Shown piece after piece: positions 23,807-36,135 of a stretch of 64,000 nucleotides of DNA (position 1 is the stretch's first letter; each line of letters opens with the position of its first letter). The position numbers were made by a program, and so were the translations under genes. Under the pieces are notes generated by a model. It was not told the DNA's origin and searched no databases. It saw nothing but the letters and a program-made list of their open reading frames with translations. Source of the stretch: Morinoia aosen (lineage: Eukaryota; Arthropoda; Malacostraca; Amphipoda; Talitridae); contig CM059567.1 in assembly GCA_030386875.1 (NCBI GenBank), forward strand, positions 53,676,020 to 53,740,019, written 5' to 3'.

Positions 23807-24673
23807 ATGATGCATGATCTTTACTCCCTCGTATGCGCTCAGGCAATCATTAGGCCATGAAAAAACTTGTAACAGCTGCGCGGCCGTCATGTTTCATTAA
23901 AGAGCTTCTTCCGCTCTAAATGTTTTACTGCTGAATCGTTGCCAAAAATAGTAGGGGACAAGGTTCAGGGTGCTACAATTGGAATGTTTTGTAGTACAAA
24001 TCAGGAATCGGCGCTATTCACTCATGCGAAGATTTCGGGAACGAGTATGCTATATGACTTCTGTGGCTTGGAAATTGTGTATAAAGGAATCTCAAAAGTA
24101 CGATTACTAATTTATGAAGGCATCTGTTAATTTTGTCGCATGAATCAGTTGTGGGTTTAGATGTTAAGCCTGGTTGCCCCTTTTTCCTTCCGTTTCGCGT
24201 GGGGAAGATTAGACTGATTCCCAAGCCTGTGGCTTGTGTCGTCGCTTTTGTTTAACTTGCGGCCTCATTTCATTCATGACTTTTCGAGATACTTTCTTTG
24301 TTCTTTTTGCTAGATAAAAGGGCTGTACGAAACAAAACTGAAGTTTTGCTATCGTATAGCGTCACATTAACTTTCATTGAATATTTACTGTTTCGCAGCT
24401 CTGGTCCCCTAGATTGAACGCAGATGTTTTGTGATGCTAATACTATTGGCAATAAAGATAATTGATTGATTGCTGAATTACGAATCTATTAGTCTTGTGA
24501 TACTAACATACAGGGCAACGTTTTCAACCCTACACATCATTCTCCCCAACGATTTGCAAAGCATCTTTCTTGTGGAGCCATTCTATCAGCTTCAAAGTCA
24601 GCATGATGCATGTTGGTATTTAACAGCAAATCGCCAAACAAGAAGCCACTCCGCTACCGTACGACACGAGTAG
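23807..24673. other. Non-coding stretch, no recognised feature
   Basis: Short ORFs only; nothing recognised. Confidence 0.45.
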
Positions 24674-25445
24674 AAGGCTCGCAGCCGCCTCTTGGAACAC
24701 CCGCAGCTCGTGGCGAAAGTGGACCACGAGCTTGGCGCGAGGGTGCGGACGCGGTGGCGCAAGACGCGCAACCTTGGCAAGCACGAGCCTTCCGACCACC
24801 CGAGTGAGCTGCGTGTGTGTGTGCACGAGTTCCGCCATCCCCCTTGTGTGTCTTGTACTTTGACGCCATCAAGCGGTCTCCTAATGTGCTCGGCAAGTCT
24901 TCAATCTTTCCGCCATGATCATCGTGGATTGTGTGAAAGAATGAGGTTTTGCCGTAATTGGCTGGAATAAAGCGGGCTTCCAGGCTTGTGGGAAAGTGAT
25001 AATTTTGATTAAAGTAAGCATCCACCGCGTAAATGTCGTAGCCCTGAAACAACGTACTCTAAGTCCGAGTTACGTGCTTGCGTTGCGAAAACAGCGAACA
25101 TCCTGGAGATGGTCAAAACGAACTGCGCTCAAAGTCATCCTGGGAATGGAGGGCTGCAAGTCAACTGTAACTTTGGAGGCCATGACGAAAGTCTGGAACG
25201 TCCCAGTGACGTCGGTGGCTATTTTGTTCGAGGTTTTAATGACGCATGTCAACGAGGACGCTGTCATAGCCAATAACCTTCTTTTTCCAGGAGAAATTAC
25301 ATATTTTCTCCGCAAGTCTCGCAACAACGCTCATAGATTCTTTACACATCGTGTCCACAGGCGTGTTGAAACGCAAGATCAGTCGGGCGCTACTATTTTT
25401 GAACGCTCATTGTGCTCTGATTTTCTGTATCTTACTCAGCGATAG
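24674..25445. other. ORF-rich, GC-richer island, coding status unresolved
   Basis: This is the most gene-like single-copy stretch outside Duox. On +, codons from 24674 (after a TAG that could be an acceptor) to about 24802 read KARSRLLEHPQLVAKVDHEL and onward with mostly G or C third positions, ending before GTGAGC, a good donor. The acceptor lacks a pyrimidine tract. A 149-codon + ORF (24996-25445) follows. On -, two ORFs in different frames (25327-25070 and 25052-24654) also read like protein, for example IYAVDAYFNQNYHFPTSLEA. I recognise no family. It could be one exon, a decayed intronless gene, or a virus- or transposon-derived fragment. Confidence 0.3.
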
Positions 25446-26325
25446 ACTTATTTAGAGGGTGCATCAAATTTGACCTCAGTACCAGCTTTCTGGATGGCCT
25501 AATTTGTGGGACGGAGCTGCTGTTGAGGCGTTCATGTATTTCTCTGTTTGAATGGTCGCAACTAGCCCAATTATATCTAACACGTTTTTAATTACTCAGT
25601 AGTTCCCAAACTTATTTTTTTCTAAAAACACACGTGCATGTATTCCGTGAGCTCGTCTCGGTGAGGTTCAGTTTCCGGTGTCGTTTAGGTCACCGTGACT
25701 TTAGGAGTTAAAAAACTTTTTTAAGGTTAAGGTGGCGGTTGCTGTTCATCGTGGAATCTGCATACTCGTAATATGTTATTAGACTGGTGTGCATTTTGTT
25801 GTTGGCGATAGGAGCTGGTTTTCGTGTTTACAGTCTTATTCCTTTCCCGGCTACCGTGCTCGTTCGCAAGTGCAGGGAAGGTTCTGCATACAGTTTAATC
25901 ATTTTTTGTCACGTCAAAAATTCAGCGCAAAGCTTTTAAGGAATGCTGGAAGTGTCGTGAAAAATGTAAAACGTAGCTTAGAAGGTTTGCTAGCTGTACA
26001 ATAGCTGAGTTTCGAATTGACAAGCAATTGTTCGTATTCTTGCTCCGCGCAAATCAATTTTTTTTTCATGTGAAGTTCTTAATTTTGATCGCCTGATGAA
26101 GTGTGAAGTGTCGTGAGCAATGTGAACACTCTATTTTGGAAGCAATTTCTAACCATTAAATTGTCATTAATCGATTCAGCCTTATTCTTTTGAGTCTTGA
26201 AAAGAAGGAAGCGTGGTGAAGGCTGTAGCAGTCGATCAGTTCCACTCATAAACTTCAAAAGAATTGCAGTTTCCCAACACATTGACTGCTGCGTGACTCA
26301 CCAGTCTTCACTGAGGGCGTTTTTG
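25446..26325. other. Non-coding stretch, no recognised feature
   Basis: No exon or repeat recognised. Confidence 0.45.
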
Positions 26326-26447
26326 CAACGCGACTGACCCACTGGTAGCCACTAACTCAATTTTCATTATTATTTGCAAGTGAAGGACGATCCACTCATT
26401 GTTGGTCATTTGCAGTATTGGATACTAAAATCGACTTAAAGCACTCT
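26326..26447 (-). mobile_element. MITE family, copy 3 (fragment)
   Basis: Partial reverse copy recognised by GCAACGCGACTGACCCACTG, CTCAATTTTCAT and GAAGGACGATCCACTCA. Its second half is missing. Confidence 0.55.
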
Positions 26448-27642
26448 TTAGACGATTACGAAAAATATCTTAACATGTAAACGAGGGACACGATTATTTG
26501 ACTTATTTTCTTGCAAATCTTTCGAACGTAAAAGTGCCATCTTAGGGCCAGAACGATAAAATATAAACAAAAACCCCTTGAGACAAATGACATGAATTCT
26601 GGAGATGGAAATAACCTCATAGGAAGTGAATATACGGAACCTATCTTGATTGGCTAGTGTATTATGCATGGTCTAGAGTAATTTCACCGATCTTTGCTCA
26701 GCGTTCAAGTTCAGCTTGTATGAAGGCAGTGAACAATGATTCTACAATGCAGAGGTCTTGGTCATTTTGGGCGATGTAGATAGTGGTAAAATTGGAAAAT
26801 GCAAATAAGTGGTTTAAATTTTGACATTCCCTAATTTGAGATTGAGAATGGGAAGCACACGGAGTTCCCAGTTCCTGAATGTGAGAAGCTATAATGCTAC
26901 TGCGAAGAATAAATTACTTGAGAGCAGTGCTTCCAACACTTGAATGCTGGCAGTAATCACACACATGAGAATACCCTTTGCAGCTATTGAGGTCCAGCCT
27001 AAAACGATGTTTCCCATTAAAAAAAAAATGAATTTCGAACGTATTTCTGTTGTAAGCCTGTACAACGAGCGACGAAAAGAAATTATGGACCAGCGTTAAA
27101 AATTCATTCTACACTCCGCTGTTCAAGTGGACCATAAATGGACCCTTAACGAACTTTTTTCTTAGGTGCTGACAGGATCATAGGGACGGGGCGAAAATAT
27201 ATCTTCAAAAATGTTTTAACAATATCATGTATATTACGTTTTAGTCTCTCATTTACGGGAAAGAAATTTCGAAGAAAATAATTTATTTGGGGAATATTTT
27301 GAATTCACTTAATGAACGGCATGGTTTATGCAGTAATGGAGTAACCCACGATTTCTTTTATCCACCGTAAATGAAGCCAAGATAGTTCGTTTCAAGATTT
27401 TTGAAGGTTGGCTTGTTGTAAAGTGACGTTATCAGTTCAGGATGTGTTTTTTTTACCAGTACATAAAGAAAGACATTTCAGTTACCCTGGTTACTTCTCA
27501 TAGTAAAATTAATAGTCAAATGAACAGTTTTAATATACTGAAAAAATGACCAACTTGGTCGCGCGAGTGAAGTAGTGAAACAAACTTTCCATCGTAGTAT
27601 CTACGTTGAAATTATCGTATAAATTAACTTTTTATGTCTCCC
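26448..27642. other. Non-coding stretch, no recognised feature
   Basis: AT-rich with no coding signal. Confidence 0.45.
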
Positions 27643-27868
27643 TAAGAGGATATTGTTTAAATGAATAATTTAAGAGGATATTGTAATATAATTTACGAGG
27701 ATTTTGTTTGAATGAATATTCTAAGAGGATATTGTAATATAATTTACGAGGATATTGTTTGAATGAATAATTTAAGAGGATATTGTAATATAATTTAAGA
27801 GGATATTGTTTAAATGAATAATTTAGAGGATATTGTAATATAATTTACGAGGATATTGTTTGAATGAA
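27643..27868. repeat. 51 bp composite (28+23) tandem repeat, about 4.5 units
   Basis: Each unit is a dimer of GAGGATATTGTTTAAATGAA and GAGGATATTGTAATATAATT, diverged half-units sharing GAGGATATTGT. The dimer is then amplified. Confidence 0.85.
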
Positions 27869-28089
27869 ATTCAAAAACTGCATTCAGGGACGAGAGGCTA
27901 GAATTCATGAATTTATATTTTGCCAATTTGTTAGTAAATTTTACCATTTGACAAGAGAAAGTAGTTCAGCGCAAATTTTATTAAGCTTGAACTGTTACTT
28001 GCTGTAGTTGATATTAAATATATTACTGAAAGTTAAGAGGAATTGTTCAGATGATGCTGTTTATAAGTTAGATTTTGTTACTGCACCCT

Positions 28090-28207
28090 TGTGCTTAGAT
28101 TTCTTGTCAAATCAATTCCGTACTTAATTATACCTTCCTCAACCCTGTCAAAGGAACACCTTTATCGTGGCTATAGGAATGCGTAAACTAACTTTTAATC
28201 TAATGTG
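28090..28207 (+). mobile_element. SINE-like family, 3' fragment N
   Basis: Contains only the 3' part: CCGTACTTAATTATACCTTC, GGAACACCTTTATCGTGGCT, and the tail ACTAACTTTTAATCTAA. 5' truncation is typical of target-primed insertion. Confidence 0.7.
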
Positions 28208-28978
28208 ATATATAGTTCCTGCTTATTTTACTTCATTTACCGTACTGAAAGCGGGCGTGCGTTTTTAAATTCCTTTTAAGCCCATGCCGTTTTGCAGGTG
28301 GAACAAATTATTCTGCTACAATAACCCTGAAGTCTTCACCACTGCTACCTTTTGTCTGGCATAGCTATAGCATTAAATGAGTATGTGCATTATAGTTGAT
28401 GGGTGTCGCTTTTTTCCCCATCATCAGCTCCCTTTTGCGTTTGAGCCCATTGACGTCAGGGCGCCCTGTAGTAAAGCATAATTTACTTCGCCGACCATAG
28501 TAATAACAATTGTTCGTTTTGAAGATTGTAACATGAGTGGGTCATCATCGAAAAGTTCATGTTTGTATATTACCCTTGGTTGATTTTTTATTAAAGATCC
28601 TGTGTCATTCGAGACGTTCCTGGAGTGATAGAGCGCACGTTAAAATTGAGTACCCATCATTGTCCAGGTTCAGCCGGCCGCTCTCTGCGCGATACTGAGC
28701 AGGAATTTCGATCCCTGTTCTCTAACTGATAGTAACGACGAGCTCTCACATCAGTTAATTTTAACCCTAAGCCTATCATTGCACCTGGCCGCTAAGCAGT
28801 TATATGCTTTTAAATTTAAATACAGAAATTCAAATCGACAATTGAGACGATTTTCTTGCGCCGGCCTTTTGATAATTCAGGGTTATGGCTCTTGAATAGA
28901 TCGGCTTGCTATCTGATACACACTCGATTTGTCGCTGTGGCGGAGTTGGCAATCTCCGGTGCTCGGTTATAGAGCAGC
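28208..28978. other. Non-coding stretch, no recognised feature
   Basis: No gene recognised. Confidence 0.45.
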
Positions 28979-28992
28979 TCATCCAGGCTGTT

Positions 28993-29343
28993 CCCCTCAG
29001 GGGGATACAACCATTGTATCTATGGGAATTGGCTCTCCCAGGGGGACAATGTGAGGGCCAGACCAGAGAGTTAGGCAGGCCTTCTTTTTGTTAAAATAAA
29101 ATGCTTTGGTTATGTTAAGAACCTTCTTTTTTCGGTTCACTGCTGTCCTGTTTTTTCAGCACCTACTACTTTCTTCGTCAACTTTTATCTTAATTCATCA
29201 ACGTCTTTCTTAACTTGCTGTTTCTATGCCCCTTCTACTTAGATTCCTTATTCTCTTGTCTCCGTACTAAATGGTTTCTTCCTCTTTTCGATACGCTCTT
29301 TTTTATAGCGATTAGGGAGGCTTGAACTAACTCATAATCATAA
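28993..29343 (+). mobile_element. SINE-like family, copy F, with perfect 14 bp TSD
   Basis: Complete 351 bp copy starting exactly at CCCCTCAGGGGGATACAACC and ending CTAACTCATAATCATAA. The direct repeat TCATCCAGGCTGTT flanks it (28979-28992 and 29344-29357). AATAAA is at 29095-29100. With copy G, it fixes the true family start. Confidence 0.96.
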
Positions 29344-29747
29344 TCATCCAGGCTGTTTGCTGCAGTTTTGCAATAACTGCACCCTTGATACACAACGTCT
29401 TGAATGATGTGTTTGTGACATGGAACTGAGGATGCCTGTTTTGAAATTTTTATCCTATTTCATTTCGTTCTCAAGAAAAACCCTGGTTCCAGTCTGGTCT
29501 CGTTCCAGGGTGTTTTTTTTTTACCACATAAAGAGTTGCTCCTTCGGCCATTTTTGCAAACGTAGAATAAATCGATTTTGCATAGGAAGAATTATTCAAA
29601 AGTTTTTAGGGAAGACTATTTTACATTATTAGCTTGCGCTTGATTCCTTTTCTATGAGTTAAGAAGCTGAAAATCACGCGTGCGTTACGTGTAGTAATTA
29701 TTAAGCAATCAAGAATATTTATCTTTAATTTTATTCTTTAAGGTCGT

Positions 29748-30027
29748 CCCCTCAAGGGGATACAACTATTGTCCCTATGGGAATTAGCGCTCCTATAGGG
29801 GACTATGCGAAGGCCCGAGCTAAAGTTAGGTAGGCTTTCTTTTTTGTTAAAATAACATAGGTTTTTGTTTTGCTACGGACCCACTTTTTTTTCGGTTCAC
29901 TGCTGTCCTGTTTTTTCAACACCTACTACTTTCTTCTTCAACTTTGATCTTGTTTCATGAACTTATTTCTCATCTCACTGTTTCTATGCCCTTTTTTGCA
30001 TAGATTCCACCAACTAATAATCTAATC
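29748..30027 (+). mobile_element. SINE-like family, copy G, with perfect 14 bp TSD and internal deletion
   Basis: Starts CCCCTCAAGGGGATACAACT and ends CTAATAATCTAATC. It is flanked by TTCTTTAAGGTCGT (29734-29747 and 30028-30041). About 70 bp are missing between TAGATTCCAC and the tail compared with copy F. The hexamer position reads AATAAC. Confidence 0.96.
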
Positions 30028-30041
30028 TTCTTTAAGGTCGT

Positions 30042-32249
30042 TGAGAATGAAGTGGCATAATTTTTCAAGTGAATAACTTGAAGGTCCAAATTATTTTCCT
30101 AAAATAAGTTTTCTCCTGCGCGTTTGATTTGAAGTTATTTCATTAGAGTGGTTCTAATCTGTCTCTTGATATGTGAAAGTTTTACTTCTCTGCGAGTGTA
30201 AATGATAAATGTTGAATCTTCGCTTCTCTCACACAGCTGTGCTGTGTAAGCGACATTGCTCTCGCTTTAATTGTTTTCAACTAAAATTTCAATCTCACAA
30301 GCTTATTAGCAAGCACTTTTCATTAAATTCTGACGCAGTTACGTAACGAGGTAGTCTATGATTTTGTTGGAGATTTCGGCTCTCATTTTAGAATTGAACT
30401 ACGAAGAGGCTCCAGCGGCCGCTTAATTGCGGACGTTAATCTCACGATCCATCAAGTCTGGAAACGAGTTGTGGTTTGGTGGCCTGTTTCTCAAGCATCT
30501 CGTTATAATTACTTTCGTATCGCACAACTCTAATGAGAAAAAACGAAGTCTACGCTCCGCTAACGCATAAAAACGACACTTTTTCGCCGCTCGTTACTAA
30601 AAGGAACAAATCGATCGTGTGACTTGTGCTGGATCGTTAAGAAGCGTCTCATCATTTTTATTTAAAGTATTTTCTCAGGCATTCGTTACGGAGGCACGCT
30701 GGGCATGTCGCTTCGTTTAGCATTCGCGAGTTTTTTGAAGCAACAATTTTCTAACGAGTTTGAAATATGCTTAGGTATCATACATTGTATTTTTTACGGC
30801 ACAGAACTTCGATTTCTGCTGTTGAACTTCAAAATTACGTCTTTATCAGACATCGTTTTGGAGATGTATGCTATTTACCTATAAATGCTTAATTTCGATG
30901 TTTGCTGCATGATCCTTAAATTAATTCGATGTTTGCTGCCTGGTCATTGAATATATTCGAAGTTACTAGAAAAGCGTCGCAGCTCCTCAGCTGCAGCGGC
31001 TCAGTTCAAGACACACACGTGAACGCACTTACCTAACGACGTCACGATTTTCGGTACACGAGAATGAGTTTTCAAAGCTATTTATTTTTACGATCGAAAG
31101 TGCGTTTTTTAATCTGCGTTCATTGAAGTTATGGTTTTATATATATGGACTGTCTGGTTTTTTGAGCGCGGTCTCGTAATTAGACATGACGTGATGTTAT
31201 GATGTCATTAGTGGGAGATCGTATGGAGGCTTCTTGGTCACGAGCTGAGCGGTAAAGTGCTTGTCTTCATACCAACACATGTTAACTGTGCATGTACGCA
31301 GTGCGGTGTGCATTTTATACAAGAGTATGAAATAAGGGTATAACATGTATGCAGTTCGTGTTGCGGTTGTGTTAAGGGTATCGCTACGGTAAGGGTCATT
31401 TTTTAAGGGTATTAAATATTTCTGTAAGCGTCCAAAATATTCCAGTATGAGTATAAAATATTTATGAATGCGTATAAAAAATTTCTGTAACGGTTTAAAA
31501 TATTTCTGTATGGGTATAAAATTAACTGCGTGCGAGTTTGAAATTTACTTTACGGCAATGGGTTGAAAGACGTTCAGGTTTGAGCTACTCTAATATGGTA
31601 CAGAAAGCTCTACTTACGGTGTCAGATCACACAGTTTATGGTGTCCAGTAATTTAGAAGAAAATTTATGGCTCAAAAGTGGATTTCTTTCGTTACCGGTT
31701 AGCTTTAGTGAGCGGTTTTCAATGGAAAAAGAAAAGTCTCCTATTTCAGTATTGCCAAATCTACAGTGATGTGTGATTCGCCAATCATAATCTAGCTTAC
31801 CTATAAGATGTTTAGAAAAATGCCTTTCAGCTGTGAACGTGTCTTGACTAGAAGCACGAGAAAAGATTGTGTTTGTAGGCAATGTTCTAATTGCTTACAC
31901 TTTCAACTTGAACATGTTACCTTGTTCAGTGAATCCAGTTTTTATCGCCCTCCTATGATCATTTAGTGCCGTTAAGGAGTTACTCGTTTGTGACAAAATA
32001 CGCACAAAAACATTCTCGAGCGAAATTTTTTGTCAAGGAGAGTTTTTGAGTGTTATCCACGTCGTAAAAGTTATTTCTGACCACATTCAACGGTTACGGT
32101 TTCTTGACCTTGAAACTTGCGTCACCGACTGTTCTCGGGTGTTTTTTTCTGCAGTAAAATGTTGATATTCACTCGGGAGCTTGAAATGTCAGAATTCATC
32201 TGTAGGATGGGACCGCTGAGGCGGTTCAGATGGGTTTGCTGGAGAATGG
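30042..32249. other. Non-coding stretch with a degenerate ~28 bp repeat
   Basis: At about 31405-31530 there are degenerate copies of GTATAAAATATTTCTGTA. No exon is recognised. Confidence 0.5.
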
Positions 32250-32735
32250 CGCCACCTTGGAGTGGAACATAGCAACAAAATTGAATAGAGTAGCGTATTC
32301 TCGGATTGCCATTCATGGCAACACAAATCAACAGAGTGGTGCATTTTTGAATTGCCACTCATGGCAACAAAATTGAACAGAGTGGCGCATTCATGGATTG
32401 TCTCTCATGGCAACATAATTGAACAGAGTGGCGCATTCTCGGATTGCCACTCATGGCATCAAAACTGAACAAAGTGGCGCATTCTCGGATTGCCACTCAT
32501 GGGAACAAAATTGAATAGAGTGGCGCATTCTTGGGTTGCCACTCATGGCAACAAAAATAAACAGAGTGACTCATTCTTGGATTGCCACTCATGGCAACAA
32601 GATTGAACAGAGTGGCACATACTTGGATTGCCACTCATGTCAATAAAATTGAACAGAGTAGCGCATTCTTAGATTGCCACTCATGGCAACAAAACTGAAC
32701 AGAGTGGCGCATTCTCAGATTATCACCCATGTCGC
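32250..32735. repeat. 46 bp tandem repeat, about 10.5 units
   Basis: The unit contains TGGCAACAAAATTGAACAGA and GTGGCGCATTCTCGGATTGC followed by CACTCA. TGCCACTCATGGCA forms a short inverted repeat in most units. It ends about 0.9 kb upstream of the first Duox exon. Confidence 0.93.
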
Positions 32736-33653
32736 CAGTCATCAGATAGTATTCATGCACAAACACCACTGTGAGGAATAGAGAAAAAGTCATAGCAGAA
32801 CGAGTTAGATGTACATAAGAAATGCTGGTGCATGTTTTTCAACCAATAATGGCCGGTAACGACCATTACAATAACTACCAACAAGAACCAAAAAGCGAGA
32901 AAAAAAACTTCAAGAAAAAGTATCTTCTTCGCTGGCACATCAATCATCGTACAGAGGCACCAGTACATTCGTTGTTGCATGAGAGTTTGGCTGCGTAGCT
33001 TCACGATTTGGTGTTCCTTTAGGATCGTTTGAAAATTTTTGAACCGTTACTTCATTTCTTCCATTCTATGTTGACGTTGCGATGATGTATTACTGAGAGC
33101 TTAGTAAATATTTGAAGAAGGATGGATTTTTGATTTTAAACGCTGAATGAATCATTCTTATTTATCGTATTTTCTTTTCATGTTACGCACTACAATAATT
33201 GTGTAGAATGGTGAAATGACTTTTTTTAATATTTAGGGTAAAGACGCTTGCGAGAAGGATAATACGGGGCAGTTGTGCCAGTAATGAATTTTGCGCATGT
33301 TTTGAGCTTCCGAGTATTCGTATTAAGTTTTACTTTAATGCCAGCTCTCAATTTTGAATTTTCGTGATTGCTCTATCAGCTGTCTAAAAAATTTTAACTG
33401 CTTTCAACTCCTGATAATTTATAAATCCAGTTTCGTTTATTTAATTCACGCAATCGAAAGAATAGTTTTTTAGTGTGAAGAAATTCTGTTAAGCACGCTT
33501 GTATGAAAGGCAATGCCCGTTTCTAAACTACGACTTGATGAAAATCACTCGACATTTCCTCACGCGACTCGCTTTACTCACGACACACCTCAAACTCCAT
33601 ATAATTAGTCAACAGCAAACTCTAATTTCCTCCTCTCCTTTTCGCTCTTCCAG

Positions 33654-33841
33654 GCCAGGTGGTCTCCTCGGAAATCCTGCAAGCCTCCGAGGCAGGCTGC
33701 CCTATCGAGCTGCACAAGATCCCCATCGAGCAGTGCGACGAGATGTTCGACAAGGAGTGCAAGGGCGGCCGCTACATCCCTTTCAAGCGGGCCGGCTACG
33801 ATCGCAGCACCGGCCAGAGCCCCAACAACCCTCGGGAGCAG
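33654..33841 (+). CDS. Duox: Dual oxidase, internal exon (peroxidase-homology domain, part 1)
   Basis: The exon encodes part of the extracellular peroxidase-homology domain of Duox, an NADPH oxidase of the plasma membrane that releases H2O2. The acceptor is a long pyrimidine tract ending TCTTCCAG at 33653. The exon starts with GC, completing a split Gly codon (phase 1), then reads QVVSSEILQASEAGCPIELH, the stretch around CDEMFDKECKGG, then RYIPFKRAGYDRSTGQSPNN and PREQ. This is the arthropod Duox pattern with its conserved Cys residues. The donor is CAG|GTTTGG, a weak site, ending in phase 0. GC-rich third positions contrast with the AT-rich flanks. The 3' end of the exon is copied twice more into the intron. 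The exon encoding the preceding ...FFG segment was not found. Confidence 0.97.
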
Positions 33842-33982
33842 GTTTGGCATTATAGTCCAGTTGTCTTTATGATTTTTAAAGCCTCAACAACACTCGGGAG
33901 CAGGTACAGCATTTAAGTACAATTTTCCTTGTTTTTCCTAAAACCCCAACGACCCTCGGGTGCAGGTACAGCATTATAGTCA
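33822..33982 (+). repeat. 62 bp x 2.6 tandem duplication of the exon end and its splice donor
   Basis: The last ~20 bp of the exon (CAACAACCCTCGGGAGCAG) plus ~42 bp of intron occur three times with an exact 62 bp period. The three AG|GT junctions are at 33842, 33904 and 33966. The first donor reads GTTTGG; the second and third read GTACAG. Use of donor 2 would add 62 nt (frameshift). Use of donor 3 would include an in-frame TAA at about 33914. Only donor 1 joins correctly to the next exon. Confidence 0.95.
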
Positions 33983-33990
33983 TCGTGGCA

Positions 33991-34147
33991 TGATCAAACC
34001 AAATTCGAATATTTCACGAATAATTTACTGTTAACTGTTGTGAGATTTACTTATTCGTAACCGAGTGTCTTCATTCGCGCAAGCTTTTATAGAGCCCAAG
34101 CTCATGAATTCGTGCAGTACGTCAGTGAGGCGAGAGGAAGTTTTAAT
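33991..34147. repeat. Dispersed repeat pair, copy 1
   Basis: About 150 bp similar to 36136-36283. Shared blocks include AATATTTCACGAATAATTTA, AGCTCATGAATTCGTGC and GTGAGGCGAGAGGAAGTTTT. It starts a few bases after the donor triplication. Both copies are in the same orientation 2.1 kb apart; the origin (segmental or mobile) is unclear. Confidence 0.85.
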
Positions 34148-36135
34148 AGCAACTTCAATCACGGTTTGTGTCATAGGATTAGTTGGCTGAATGTTCAGGA
34201 GGAAAGGAGGTTTTTTTATACTAATGCTTAGTGTGAATGCAGATGACCCAGTGACGTTTTCAAATCTATTTATTGCTCGGCTTTCTCTCCCCACGTGTTA
34301 AGGGGAAATATCCTATCGTTCTTGCATATTATTTTAGCAACAATTGATTCATACACAGAAAATTCTTCAGTTTGCAAAATAAGGGATTTTAAGATTCATT
34401 TTCTGAGTATTTAACGTTATTTTTTTTCAAAAAAATCCCTAAGTAAATATCGTACTTTTTATTAATTTTTACTAGTGATATCTTTATGTACATTACATTT
34501 TAATGCATTGCTGTATTTTACCACCGACGGGATTTATGATTCAATACGAGTAAAATAGTTATTTTATGCGAAATTTTCTAGCTATTTTAACGAGTTTAAA
34601 TTAGCGTATGTTCTACTTGTGACATTTCATTTCTATAATAAGTATGCTTATGCGCATCGGCTATGTAACTGTAATTTTCGTGAGCCTGTATATTCTACAA
34701 ATATTTTGTCTAGTGTTTCACTCTACGATCTCGTAACGTAAGCCTATGAAGCAAAAGATATTGTGTTTATTGATTCAATTTACATTGTTACAGTGATGTC
34801 TGTCAAAAATTGCGAGCTGTAGGCGAAAAATAGCCGTTTACTTTTCTATTAGCTTATACTTTACATAATTTGCACAAGCTTGTTAAATTTTGGTTCTTAT
34901 TTTAGGATTTGAACGTGAAATAAGATCCTTAATAAAATCTTTCGTTTGCCTGTACATTAATTACCCGAACAAACTTAGTCAAGTTCAGGTAAGTTTCCAC
35001 AAACGGATTATTTTTTCAGTCTTCCTAATGAAATGTTTCGACTTGAATTTTGACACCCGTTTGCTAATTACAGTACACTCATACATAGAGGCACGACTAG
35101 ACGAAAATTTAAGTTGCAGTTCTTTGGCGCAAAATTGGTAGTTGGATGAACATTTTTAAAAGTTTGTGCAATTATCTAGCTATTTCTTCAACGTTTCGTT
35201 CTTTAACAAAATTGCCCGCGTAGTCTTCTTAATGGCTGGATTTTAACGACGCTTGGAGCCCAGTTCCTGGAATTTTCCTCTGATGAAACGGTAATTGCAA
35301 GTTCAGGGCAGCGTTCAAACGGCGGGACGCTGCGGCAAACGGCGCTGCTGCTGCTCCGAACGACGCAGCTACTCTCTACGGCCGCTGTTGCCAATTACAG
35401 CCTCTTTAATAACGCAAATTGAGCCAATTGGGTGTGGTGCATTCTTCAGGACTGCCAGCTTTGTCGTTTTTCTGGCTAAACTTTTCACTTTAAGGCTGTT
35501 TTAATTCAAACTTATATTTTAAAGAACACTCAGCGTTTGGCCATCTGATATTTCGGCCAGAACTATCTAGGGATTCTATTTCAGACCACTCCTCAAGACT
35601 TATTCGAAGTTGAGAGGAATTTATATGCGTTTGTAAATGATGGGTAGTCAAGCAGGTTGATTTACAAATAACTGATGAAACACTTGGTTTTAATTTAGGG
35701 AAGAAATGTAGCAGGATTTGGTGACCAGTTCTAGTGTCTGAGAACTATCATTTCTCTACACAAAAGTGAACGAAGGAACACGTTTGACTGCCTCTTATTA
35801 GCGAAAATGACTGAGCTATTTTCTTCCTGCAGTGTTAGCTCATTGATTTATAACAGGGTATGGGCGGAGGAAATCCTCGCTTCAAATTCTTGCGGTGTGA
35901 TGCTTCTTGAAAAAATGTTTTTTCTTAACATAACGGACGGCCGCTTCTGCACTGATTAGAGTATTTAAACGCTGTTTTCCGATTAGGTTGCTTAATTCTT
36001 TTTGATGCTTAGAAGTTCGTATTCTAGCTTACAAATTTATTCTTTCTCCATTATTTTCCTTCTCTTTCCTTCAGTAAAAATGAAACCTCAGCAGCTATTT
36101 TTATCTTCTTCCAAAATGACGTCGAAAATTTGGAA
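34148..36135. other. Duox intron sequence, no recognised feature
   Basis: AT-rich intronic DNA. 35290-35400 is GC-richer (GCTGCTGCTGCTCCG region) without a convincing ORF. Confidence 0.5.

Noticed and set aside
23079-23846. 255-codon minus ORF and 194-codon plus ORF
   Set aside because: 48 bp repeat translated in several frames; no evidence of a protein family.
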